Assembly: GCA_963808965.1 (NCBI GenBank)
Contig: CAWEHU010000030.1
Span: 145,036 to 209,035 of the forward strand
Origin: CAWEHU01 sp963808965
GTDB lineage: Bacteria > Pseudomonadota > Alphaproteobacteria > Acetobacterales > Acetobacteraceae
Direction: 5' to 3'
Length of the DNA: 64,000 nt
Position 1 is the first letter of the stretch; each line of letters opens with the position of its first letter. A program made the translations under genes and the position numbers. Below are positions 50,362-58,169 of the stretch, one piece after another. The notes below the pieces were generated by a model. That model saw only the letters and a program-made list of their open reading frames with translations. It was not told the origin of the DNA and searched no databases.

Positions 50362-51318
50362 ATGCGAAATTTTTCAGACCTGACGGAAAAGGAAGTCCTG
50401 GCGCTGGCCATCGCCAACGAGGAGGAGGACGGCCGCATTTATACGGATATCGCGGAAGGCCTGCGTGATGAGTATGCCGCAACCGCGCACGTATTTACCG
50501 AGATGGCGGTTGAAGAGGGCGACCATCGACGGCAGCTGATCGAGCTGTTCCGGAAGAAATTCGGCGAACACATTCCACTGATCCGCCGTCAGGACGTACG
50601 CGGTTTCGTCCCGCGCCGCCCCCTTTGGCAGTTGCGCCCGCTTCGCCTCGATACCGTCCGCAAGATGGCGCAGAGCATGGAACTCGAGACCCAGCGCTTC
50701 TACCGGCAGGCGGCCGCGCGCACCTCCGATGCCTCCATTCGCAAGCTGCTCGGCGATCTCGCCGAGGCGGAGCAGAAGCACGAGCACACCGCCGATCGTC
50801 TGGTCGAGGAGAATTTGCCGGCGAGCGTGCGGCAGCAGGAGGATGAGGCGCAGCGGCGAATGTTCGTCCTGCGCGTGATCCAGCCGGGGCTCGCCGGGCT
50901 GATGGACGGCTCCGTCTCCACCCTCGCGCCAGTGTTCGCCGCCGCCTTCGCCACGGGGCGTTCGTGGGACGCATTCGTGGTCGGCCTCGCCGCCTCGATC
51001 GGCGCGGGCATTTCGATGGGCTTCGCCGAGGCGCTCTCGGACAACGGCAGTCTCACCGGGCGGGGCGCGCCGCTCATCCGTGGCGCGATCTGCGGCCTGA
51101 TGACGACGATCGGCGGCATCGGCCATACCCTGCCGTTCCTGATCGCGGATTTCTGGACCGCGATCGCCGTCGCGGTTGCGGTGGTGATCGTGGAACTGGC
51201 CGTCATCAGCTGGATACGGTGGAAATACATGGACACGCCGCCCGTGTCCGCGGCCGTGCAAGTGATGTTCGGCGGTGCCCTGGTGTTCGCGACGGGCATC
51301 CTGATCGGCAGCTCCTGA
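50362..51318 (+). CDS. mbfA: Membrane-bound ferritin MbfA (Er-VIT1 iron exporter)
   Basis: 318 residues. The N-terminal ~150 residues form an erythrin/rubrerythrin-like ferritin domain with paired Glu/His motifs (AIANEEEDGRIYTDIAE, MAVEEGDHRRQ, MELETQRFYRQAA, AEAEQKHEH). A C-terminal VIT1/CCC1-type membrane domain follows (GLAGLMDGSVSTLAPVF, FVVGLAASIGAGISMGFAEA). Characterised MbfA proteins export iron and protect against peroxide-iron stress under Irr control; an Irr-like palindrome is present upstream. The length fits the family exactly. Confidence 0.92.
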   Translation: MRNFSDLTEKEVLALAIANEEEDGRIYTDIAEGLRDEYAATAHVFTEMAVEEGDHRRQLIELFRKKFGEHIPLIRRQDVRGFVPRRPLWQLRPLRLDTVRKMAQSMELETQRFYRQAAARTSDASIRKLLGDLAEAEQKHEHTADRLVEENLPASVRQQEDEAQRRMFVLRVIQPGLAGLMDGSVSTLAPVFAAAFATGRSWDAFVVGLAASIGAGISMGFAEALSDNGSLTGRGAPLIRGAICGLMTTIGGIGHTLPFLIADFWTAIAVAVAVVIVELAVISWIRWKYMDTPPVSAAVQVMFGGALVFATGILIGSS

Positions 51319-51331
51319 GGACTCTCGAGTG

Positions 51332-51889
51332 ATGCGGCCGGAGATGGCGAATCCGCCCGAGATGGAACTGGGACTCCGCTACGACCGCACGATGATCGCG
51401 CTACACTGGCTGACGGCGGGCCTCGTCGTCGTGCTCTGGGTGATCGCGCAGATCATCGACGACTGGACCGGGCAGGCGCGCGTCAATGTGCGCTCCATTC
51501 ATATCACGCTCGGTGTTGTTCTTGTCCTGGTTCTGATTGCCCGGGCCGTGTGGCGGTTCGGGATGGGCCGCGTGCCGCCCGATCCGGATGTCGGCGTCCT
51601 GCCGACGATCGCCCGGCTGACGCACGTGCTCCTCTACGTGCTGCTGGCGACCACCGTGATGTTAGGATTGGTCAATCTCTGGGCGCGCGGGGATAGCATC
51701 TTCGGCTTGTTCTCGGTTCCCTCCTTTGCCCCCGGGGACCGTGCGTTGCGCCGCTCGATCAATGGATGGCATGGGACGGCGGCCAACGCGATCCTGATCG
51801 TCGCGGGATTTCATGCCGCTGCCGCCCTGTTCCACCAATTCGTTCTGCGTGACGACAAGTTGGTACGGATGTTTCGGGCGCGCGAGTAA
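51332..51889 (+). CDS. Cytochrome b561
   Basis: 185 residues, four membrane helices. Haem-ligand His candidates lie in ALHWLTAGLVVV, RSIHITLGVV, LTHVLLYVLL and GWHGTAANAIL/GFHAAAALFHQF, the bacterial b561 (YodB/CybB) pattern. It is a di-haem membrane electron carrier between quinone and periplasmic acceptors such as superoxide. It starts 13 bases after mbfA on the same strand, so it may be cotranscribed and reduce iron or quinone in that context (inference). Several nearby ATGs make the exact start uncertain. Confidence 0.92.
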   Translation: MRPEMANPPEMELGLRYDRTMIALHWLTAGLVVVLWVIAQIIDDWTGQARVNVRSIHITLGVVLVLVLIARAVWRFGMGRVPPDPDVGVLPTIARLTHVLLYVLLATTVMLGLVNLWARGDSIFGLFSVPSFAPGDRALRRSINGWHGTAANAILIVAGFHAAAALFHQFVLRDDKLVRMFRARE

Positions 51890-51910
51890 CGTCCCGCGTC
51901 CCCGGCCGGC

Positions 51911-52891
51911 TCAATTCCTCGGCGCCGCGGCGCGTTGCAGCCGGTCCGCGATCGCGAGTCCGAGTCCGGTCTCCGGCATCGGCATCGCGGCGATTCGCAC
52001 AAGGCCGAGCCGCGCGCCCTCGGCATCCAGCCAGCGCAATCCACTGAAGAGATGCGCGGCCGCCTCGGTCAGATCGCCGGACTCGCTCAGATTGAAAACG
52101 GCTCCGGCACCGGGAAGCGGGGCTCCGAACGCAAGCAGCGCTTCGTTGCGGGCAACCTCTCGCGCATGCAGCCGAAGCGGCAAGGTGGGCGCGTAATGCG
52201 ACACCAGTAGACCCGGCGACCGGAGCGTCCGGGTCGCCTCCGCGGCTTCCAGCGGAATGCCGCGCCCGACGCGCCCAACAACTGCTTCGATGTCCTCGAG
52301 CGTCGCCCCGCCCGGACGCAGCAGAAAGGGGCGGGGTCCGGTGAGATCGAGCACCGTGAACTCGACGCCGACCGGACAAGGGCCGCTGTCCAGCACGGCG
52401 GCGATCCGGCCTTCGAGACCGTCGAGGACGTGGCGCGCCGTCGTCGGGCTTATCTGACCTGACCGGTTGGCCGAAGGGGCGGCGACCGGCACGGCCGTCG
52501 CGCACAGCAATGCGAGCGCCACGGGCTGCGCGGGTACGCGCACCGCCAGCGTGTCGAGCCCGGCCCCGGCCAGCAATGCGACCGGGCAGGCAGGCCGGCG
52601 CGGGAGCACGAGCGTCAGCGGCCCCGGCCAGAACGCATCGGCGAGCCGCCGCGCCGCGTCGTTCGGCTCGACATGGGCGAAGGCCGCCGCGGATGACGGG
52701 TAATGGCAGATCAGCGGGTTGAAATGCGGCCGGCCCTTCGCCTCGAACACGCCGGCTACCGCGCGGGCATTGGTCGCATCCGCGCCGAGGCCGTAGACCG
52801 TCTCGGTCCCGAACGCGACCAGTTGGCCCGCCCGGAGCAGCGCCGCCGCGCGCGCGATGCCAGCCGGATCGGCCGCCAGAAGCTCGGTCAT
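51911..52891 (-). CDS. L-threonylcarbamoyladenylate synthase (Sua5/YwlC)
   Basis: 326 residues from ATG 52891 (MTELLAADPAGIARAA). The YrdC domain (about 10-200) shows FGTETVYGLGADATN, KGRPHFNPLICH, FWPGPLTLVL and PSANRSGQISPTTA. The C-terminal Sua5 domain begins near 235 with SPGLLVSHYAP. It makes threonylcarbamoyl-AMP from Thr, bicarbonate and ATP for t6A modification of ANN-decoding tRNAs. The upstream open frame is a shadow of pepA. Divergent from pepA. Confidence 0.95.
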   Translation of the reverse strand: MTELLAADPAGIARAAALLRAGQLVAFGTETVYGLGADATNARAVAGVFEAKGRPHFNPLICHYPSSAAAFAHVEPNDAARRLADAFWPGPLTLVLPRRPACPVALLAGAGLDTLAVRVPAQPVALALLCATAVPVAAPSANRSGQISPTTARHVLDGLEGRIAAVLDSGPCPVGVEFTVLDLTGPRPFLLRPGGATLEDIEAVVGRVGRGIPLEAAEATRTLRSPGLLVSHYAPTLPLRLHAREVARNEALLAFGAPLPGAGAVFNLSESGDLTEAAAHLFSGLRWLDAEGARLGLVRIAAMPMPETGLGLAIADRLQRAAAPRN

Positions 52892-52978
52892 GCGCGCGTC
52901 ATAACGAGCTGGCCGGGCATGGCAAAGCGGGGGGGTGTTGCTACATTCGGCGGGCAACAGACCTGCCGGAGTCAGCCG

Positions 52979-54461
52979 ATGCTCGACGTCGCCTTCGCCC
53001 GACCCTCGCTGCCGAAATCCGGAGCCCTCGCGCTCCTCGCGGGCGAGGGCGAAGCGCCCTCCGAGATGTGGCGGCAAGCGGACGAGGCCACCGGCGGGGC
53101 GATCTCTCGAGCGGCCGAGGCCGTATCCTTCAAGGCGGCCAAGGGCAAGACCTGCTCGATCCTGGCGCCCGGCGGCGGATTGTCGCGCGTGCTGCTGGTT
53201 GGGCTGGGCAAAGCCGGCGAGCTCACGCCGCACGCCCTGGAGGAGGCCGGAGGTCATGCCGCGGCCAGCCTCACGGGGGATGCCGAGGCGGCCATCGCAG
53301 GCCCGGCGCTCGCTCCGGCGCAGGCCGCGTCGGTCGCGTTCGGCGCCGTTCTGCGGCGGTATCGTTTCGATCGTTACCGCACGAAGGAGAAGCCGGAAGA
53401 TAAGCCCAAGCTCGCGAAGATCACGGTGCTGACCGAGGATGCCGCTGCGGCGGAGGCCGCGTGGGCTTCGCGGCAGGCGGTCGCACGCGGCGTGTTTCTG
53501 ACCCGCGATCTGGTGAGCGAGCCGCCGAACGTGCTGAACCCGGTCGAGATGGCCGAACGTTGCAGGGCGCTCGAGGAACTCGGCATCCGCGTGGAAGTGC
53601 TCGGGCCGAAGGAGATGCGGGAGCTCGGGTTCGGGGCGCTGCTCGGCGTGGCGCAGGGTAGCGCGAACGAGCCGCGTGTCGTGGTGATGGAATGGCGGGG
53701 CGGCTCGGGCGATGACGCAACGTCTCGATCCGCACCGGTTGCCTTCATCGGCAAGGGTGTGACGTTCGACAGCGGCGGCATCAGCATCAAGCCCGCCGGC
53801 GGCATGGAAGATATGAAATGGGACATGGCGGGCGCGGGGGCGGTGGTCGGGCTCATGGCCGCGCTCGCCGGTCGCGCGCGCGCGCGTCGATGCGGTTGGA
53901 TTGGTCGGCCTAACCGAGAACATGCCGTCGGGCACGGCGCAGCGGCCCGGGGATGTGGTGAAGACCTATTCCGGCCAGACCGTGGAAGTCATCAACACCG
54001 ACGCCGAAGGCCGCCTCGTGCTCGCCGATGTCATATCGTATTGCGAGAAGCGTTTCGAGCCGCGGCTGATGGTCGACCTCGCGACGCTCACCGGTGCGAT
54101 CATCGTGAGCCTCGGCAACGAGCACGCGGGTCTGTTCAGCAACAACGACGAGCTCGCGGCGAAACTGACCGCGGCGGGGAGCGAATCGGGCGAGAAGCTG
54201 TGGCGCATGCCGCTCGGCGAAGCGTACGACAAGCTGCTGCGTTCGGAGATCGCCGACATGAAGAATATCGGCGGCCGATACGGCGGGTCCATCACCGCCG
54301 CGCAGTTCCTCCAACGTTTCGTCAACGGCAAGCCCTGGGCGCATCTCGACATCGCGGGCATGGCCTGGGCGACCAAGGATTCCGCGCACGCGCCCAAAGG
54401 GGCGACGGCCTTCGGCGTGCGGCTGCTCGACCGCTTGGTGGCGGCCAACTACGAGAGCTGA
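52979..54461 (+). CDS. pepA: Leucyl aminopeptidase (frameshifted at a CG repeat)
   Basis: 494 residues after repair, an M17 cytosolic aminopeptidase. The N-terminal macro-like domain is followed by metal-site motifs FIGKGVTFDSGGISIKP with KWDMAGAGAV and, in the second frame, NTDAEGRLVLADVISY. The frame changes at (CG)7, about 53873-53886; one more CG unit gives GRARARVDAVGLVGLTENMPSG. It hydrolyses N-terminal amino acids of peptides with two divalent metals. holC follows 22 bases downstream, the typical proteobacterial order pepA-holC. Confidence 0.93.
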
Positions 54462-54483
54462 CCCGGATGGTGCCGGGGCGAGC

Positions 54484-54930
54484 ATGGCGGAGATCGGATT
54501 TTATCATCTGACACGGACGGGACCCGATCGGGCGTTGCCGCAGTTGCTTGGCCGCACGCTGGCCGCCGGGCAGCGCGCGGTGGTGCTGTGTGGCAGCAAG
54601 GCGCGACTGGACGCACTCGATGCGGCGCTGTGGGAATGCGCGGACCCGGATTGGCTGCCGCACGGCACGGCGCGAATCCGGCGATGCTGATTTGCAGCCG
54701 ATCTGGCTCACGACGGAGGACGAGGCGCCGAACGGTACGCGGTTTCTGTTCCTGATCGACGGCAGGACCAGCACGCGGCTCATGCGTTCGCCCGCGTATT
54801 CGATCTGTTCGATGGCAAAGATCCGGCCGCGGTGGAAGCGGCGCGTGAGCGATGGCGTGCGGCGAAAGCGGCGGGGCATACGCTCACTTATTGGCAGCAG
54901 GGAGAGAAAGGCTGGGAGAAGAAGGGCTAA
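54484..54930 (+). CDS. holC: DNA polymerase III subunit chi (two compensating frameshifts)
   Basis: 148 residues after repair, the usual chi length. The first third reads MAEIGFYHLTRTGPDRALPQ to DPDWLPHGTA. A second frame then gives SGDADLQPIWLTTEDEAPNG and FLFLIDG, and the original frame resumes as DQHAAHAFARVFDLFDG to the end (GEKGWEKKG). Breaks lie near 54673 and 54757; one removes and one adds a base, so the stop stays in phase. Chi links the clamp loader to single-strand-binding protein. Confidence 0.85.
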
Positions 54931-54989
54931 TTTCCTCTGGTTGCGCCAGGGCAATGTCAGCCGGTTCGCCGAGTGCTAGTGATCCTCGA

Positions 54990-55115
54990 CTAGAACTTGT
55001 TTAGGGCTGACTGTCAGTGCCTCGGCCATCCCCCGTGCGAGACCTGGATCCCCGCCTTCGCGGGGATGAGCGGAATTGCGTTCACGTGTTTCCAGTTGGC
55101 CTAAACAAGTTCTAG
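54990..55115 (-). mobile_element. MITE-like repeat, copy 2 (complete)
   Basis: 126 bases bounded by perfect 16-base terminal inverted repeats CTAGAACTTGTTTAGG (54990-55005) and its complement (55100-55115). A central hairpin ATCCCCGC-CTTC-GCGGGGAT lies inside. The reverse complement matches copy 1 at 29312 over both outer segments. No coding capacity. The ends in CTAG are compatible with a TA or CTAG target site as in some IS5-family elements, but no parent transposase is in the window. Confidence 0.85.
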
Positions 55116-55124
55116 ACTAGGAGT

Positions 55125-56345
55125 GTGGCGAAAGGCGCCGGCGTGATTGGCAGCAGCACATGGAACCCGAGGCGGCTTGATGCCGGCCTGATGCGGACAC
55201 CGCTGCTCAGCTACGGGTTTCGTCCGTTCTTTTTGGCGGCGGCACTCTGGGCGGCAGCGGACGTCGCGCTTTGGATCATTGTGCTAACCAGCGGCGTCGC
55301 GCTCCCGGCCCGCTTCGATCCCTTGGCCTGGCACATCCACGAGATGCTGTTCGGGTTCGTCATGGCCGCGATGGGCGGATTCCTGCTTACCGCGATTCCG
55401 AACTGGACATCCCGGCCCCCTGTCGCGGGCGCGCCGCTCGCCTGCCTCGCCGCGCTGTGGATCGCAGGACGGATCGCCTGTCTCGTTGGCGCCTATCTCC
55501 CGGCCGCGCTTGCGACGGCGCTGGACCTCTCGTTTCCGGTCGCGCTCATCGCGGTTGCCGCGCGCGAGCTGGTCGCCGCCGGAAATCGGCGCAACTTGTT
55601 CCTGCTCGCGCCCATCTCCGTGTTCGCGATCGGCAATCTGCTGATGCACCTCCAAGCAGCCGGGGTCGCGGTTCCCGCCGGACTGGGCTGGCAACTCGGT
55701 CTTGTCTGCGCCCTGGTCCTGATCTCGGTCATCGCCGGCCGCATCGTGCCGGCTTTCACCCGGAACTGGCTCGATGCACGAGGCGCGGAGCGTCGACCGG
55801 CGACCCCCGGCAAGCTCAATCGTCTGGCCCTTGCATCGCTGCACACGGGGCTGTTCGGCTGGGCGCTTTTCCCCGGTGAGACCGGCTTGGGCTGGCTGCT
55901 GCTCGCGGCTGCCGCGCTGAACTACTGGCGGCTGGCAGGTTGGCGCGGAGCCGCGACATTCCCGGAGCCGCTGCTCGCCGTCCTGCATCTCGGCTATTTT
56001 TGGCTCGCATCGGGCGCGGCCCTGCTCGGGTTGTCGCTGCTCGGAGCGGATGTGCCCGAGGTGGCTGCGGTCCACGCGCTGAGCGCCGGCGCCATCGGCA
56101 CGATGATCCTGGCTGTGATGACCCGCGCGACCCTCGGGCATACCGGGCGGCCGCTGCACGCCACGCCGGCGACAATCGTGATCTATCTCTTGATAACGGG
56201 TGCGGCGCTCCTGCGGGTCATCGCCGCGTGGCCGCTATCCTCGGCGAACGTGCTCCTGATGATTTCGGCGGCGTGCTGGATCGGCGCCTTCGCGCTGTTC
56301 GCTTCTGTCTACGGCTCGATGCTGCTGCGGCCACGGGTGGGATAG
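55125..56345 (+). CDS. NnrS family membrane protein
   Basis: 406 residues with about twelve membrane segments. NnrS landmarks are LLSYGFRPFFLAAALWAA, WHIHEMLFGFVMAAMGGFLL, ISVIAGRIVPAFTRNWL and GTMILAVMTRATLGHTGRPL. NnrS is a haem- and copper-containing membrane protein tied to nitric-oxide stress tolerance, often near denitrification genes, none of which are here. The GTG start at 55125 has its ribosome site (GGAG, 55120-55123) just outside the MITE right end, so the element supplies or displaces the promoter region. Confidence 0.9.
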   Translation: MAKGAGVIGSSTWNPRRLDAGLMRTPLLSYGFRPFFLAAALWAAADVALWIIVLTSGVALPARFDPLAWHIHEMLFGFVMAAMGGFLLTAIPNWTSRPPVAGAPLACLAALWIAGRIACLVGAYLPAALATALDLSFPVALIAVAARELVAAGNRRNLFLLAPISVFAIGNLLMHLQAAGVAVPAGLGWQLGLVCALVLISVIAGRIVPAFTRNWLDARGAERRPATPGKLNRLALASLHTGLFGWALFPGETGLGWLLLAAAALNYWRLAGWRGAATFPEPLLAVLHLGYFWLASGAALLGLSLLGADVPEVAAVHALSAGAIGTMILAVMTRATLGHTGRPLHATPATIVIYLLITGAALLRVIAAWPLSSANVLLMISAACWIGAFALFASVYGSMLLRPRVG

Positions 56346-56388
56346 CGAACCGCATCGGTCCGCGATCCCACCCACGGGCCGCCGCCTA

Positions 56389-56685
56389 TCAAAGCTTGCT
56401 GAGCCGCCGTTTGTTGGCGCTGACCTTGCGCTGATACAGGCCAAGCACGCGCTCGGCCGCGCGGTCGCCCTGCCCGCGGACGGTCGCCGAGAGGACCAGG
56501 TGCTGGCCTTCCGACCACGCTTTCAGCTTCTCGCTCACCATGCGCGTCGCCTCGATTTCCGCCTGCGGGCCTCCCGCGGCCAGCTTCATGAGCCGCAACG
56601 CGATGACTTGCTGCGCGTCGAAGGCAAGCCGCGTTCCCGACATCGCCAATGTGAGCCAGGGCCAGGCAGTCGCCTTGGTACTCAT
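56389..56685 (-). CDS. Small helical protein, possibly phasin-like
   Basis: 98 residues, entirely helical in character with an amphipathic pattern (LAFDAQQVIALRLMKLAAGG, EIEATRMVSEKLKAWSEGQ). It has no signal peptide, no Cys and a basic C-terminus (KVSANKRRLSKL). I do not recognise a defined family. Its position near phaC and the pattern are compatible with a granule-associated phasin-like protein, but that is weak inference. Same strand as, and 115 bases downstream of, the patatin gene. Confidence 0.6.
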   Translation of the reverse strand: MSTKATAWPWLTLAMSGTRLAFDAQQVIALRLMKLAAGGPQAEIEATRMVSEKLKAWSEGQHLVLSATVRGQGDRAAERVLGLYQRKVSANKRRLSKL

Positions 56686-56800
56686 TCCGCCGTACTCATT
56701 CGGTCAAATCCTTTCGATTGATGGCGGCACGTCACGCATCCTCTGTTGCTTCGAGCGACAACGAGAATGGCGACGCCAAAGATGCTTCGCACGGGGACGT

Positions 56801-57889
56801 TCACGCCTTCGCCTCACGCGCGCGGGCCGCGCCCTTGCGCGGATTGGCGGCCAGCCAAGCATCGGCGGCGGCACGCCCGTGCTCCTTGAGGTGGTTGAGG
56901 AACTGCCATCGCGTGTCCATCGCGCTCTCGTGATCGAGTCCCTCCACAGCGTCCGCGGCGATCACGCGATGCAGGCGCAAAGCTTCCAGTTTCCGGCATA
57001 GACGCGATCGGGTGAGAGGCGAGCGTTTACAGACGTCGCGCAGATCATCGATCGCCTCCAACTCCTTGTGCAGCGAGGTGGTGAAGGCGATCTCCTGCAT
57101 CCGCCGCGCGATGTCCGAATTGAGATGCGGCACGCCCTCGTGCTCGTCCGGAATGAGCTGGACGAGAATGAGATCCTTCGCCCGCGAATCGATGACGAGT
57201 TGGCGCAGAGGAGGGTTGGCGCTGTAGCCGCCGTCCCAGTACGCCTCGCCGTCGATCTCGATCGCGTGATGGAGAAGCGGCAGGCAGGCCGAGGCCAGCA
57301 CGGCTTCTACCGTGATCGCGTCCTCGCGGAACAGCCGCAGGCGGCCATCCTTCACCCGTGTCGTCGCGATCAGCAGCCGGACGGGCGACGCGGCCCGGAG
57401 CCGCTCGAAATCCACCTCGTCGATCAGCATCTGCCGCATCGGATTGAGGCCGAGCGGATTGAACTGATACGGGGAAACCAGGCGGGTCGACAGCGCCATC
57501 AGGGCTGCCGCTCCCGGAGCATGGGCCGCCCCGGCGTGGGTTGAATGACCAACCCGGTTCCAGAAGTGGTCGAGCTTCTCGCGCGCCTTTTCGGGGCCGC
57601 CCGCCGCCAAGCCGTCGGCCAGCAGAACCGCGTTCACCGCGCCGGCGCTGGCGCCGCTCACCATGTCGAGAGCGAGATCCTCCTCCTCCAGCAAGCGATC
57701 AAGAAAACCCCAAGTAAAGGCTCCAAACGAGCCGCCGCCCTGGAGAGCAAGCGACAGCGTCCGGCCGGATTTCCGGCGTCTGGTCAAGTTCTGGGCATGA
57801 ACGGCAGGAACTCCGGCCAACTCAGCTGACTCGATATTCACGTGGACCTCGCTTTCGGCATTTACCATCGCATGATCAACGTGGAACAT
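56801..57889 (-). CDS. Patatin-like phospholipase family protein
   Basis: 362 residues. The patatin fold is clear: oxyanion loop SLALQGGGSFGAFTWG (about 46-61), nucleophile Ser81 in MVSGASAGAVNAVL, and the dyad Asp in EAYWDGGYSANPPL near 214. An N-terminal ~40 residues precedes the fold. It is a cytosolic lipid acyl hydrolase or esterase. Head-to-head with phaC (280 bases between starts); patatin-like proteins of this subgroup frequently neighbour PHB genes, and a depolymerase or granule-lipid role is possible. Confidence 0.92.
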   Translation of the reverse strand: MFHVDHAMVNAESEVHVNIESAELAGVPAVHAQNLTRRRKSGRTLSLALQGGGSFGAFTWGFLDRLLEEEDLALDMVSGASAGAVNAVLLADGLAAGGPEKAREKLDHFWNRVGHSTHAGAAHAPGAAALMALSTRLVSPYQFNPLGLNPMRQMLIDEVDFERLRAASPVRLLIATTRVKDGRLRLFREDAITVEAVLASACLPLLHHAIEIDGEAYWDGGYSANPPLRQLVIDSRAKDLILVQLIPDEHEGVPHLNSDIARRMQEIAFTTSLHKELEAIDDLRDVCKRSPLTRSRLCRKLEALRLHRVIAADAVEGLDHESAMDTRWQFLNHLKEHGRAAADAWLAANPRKGAARAREAKA

Positions 57890-57911
57890 TCTTGCGTATC
57901 CTTCTGAGTAG

Positions 57912-57940
57912 TTGGACTGGTGTCCAGCGCCCTATATAAT
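57912..57940 (+). promoter_or_regulatory. Sigma-70-type promoter for phaC
   Basis: TTGGAC at 57912-57917, a 17-base spacer and a perfect TATAAT at 57935-57940. This is the strongest promoter-like sequence in the window. It predicts a start near 57947 and a 5' untranslated region of roughly 220 bases before phaC at 58170. Confidence 0.7.
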
Positions 57941-57960
57941 CCATTCCCGGCCGGTCGTGT

Positions 57961-57999
57961 TGCATTGCAGCATGGAGAATTGTGCAGTGCGGCAAAACT
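57961..57999 (+). promoter_or_regulatory. TGC-rich candidate PhaR site in the phaC leader
   Basis: TGCATTGCAGCA (57961-57972) and the related TGCAGTGCGGCA (57983-57994), ending in CTGC, form a TGC/GCA-rich imperfect palindrome 15-50 bases after the predicted start point. PhaR, the polyhydroxybutyrate-sensing repressor, is reported to bind TGC-rich repeats of this kind in alphaproteobacteria. No phaR gene is in this window. Confidence 0.4.
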
Positions 58000-58169
58000 G
58001 CCACGCGGCCACTACCCGGGGGAACTCAGCCCTCCGGGCCGCGCGTTGCCCGCCTCGTGCTGTTGCTGCATGGTGGTGGCTCGGCCCTGGGCCGGTCTCG
58101 GCAAATGGCCTGCCGCTCGGGATCGGCTTCAGCGGGGGCAAACGCATTCCAAGAATCAGGAGGGACAGA

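Noticed and set aside
57912..58169. 86-codon N-terminal extension of PhaC
   Set aside because: AGGAGG stands just before ATG 58170, the extension is unlike PhaC and it contains the predicted promoter.
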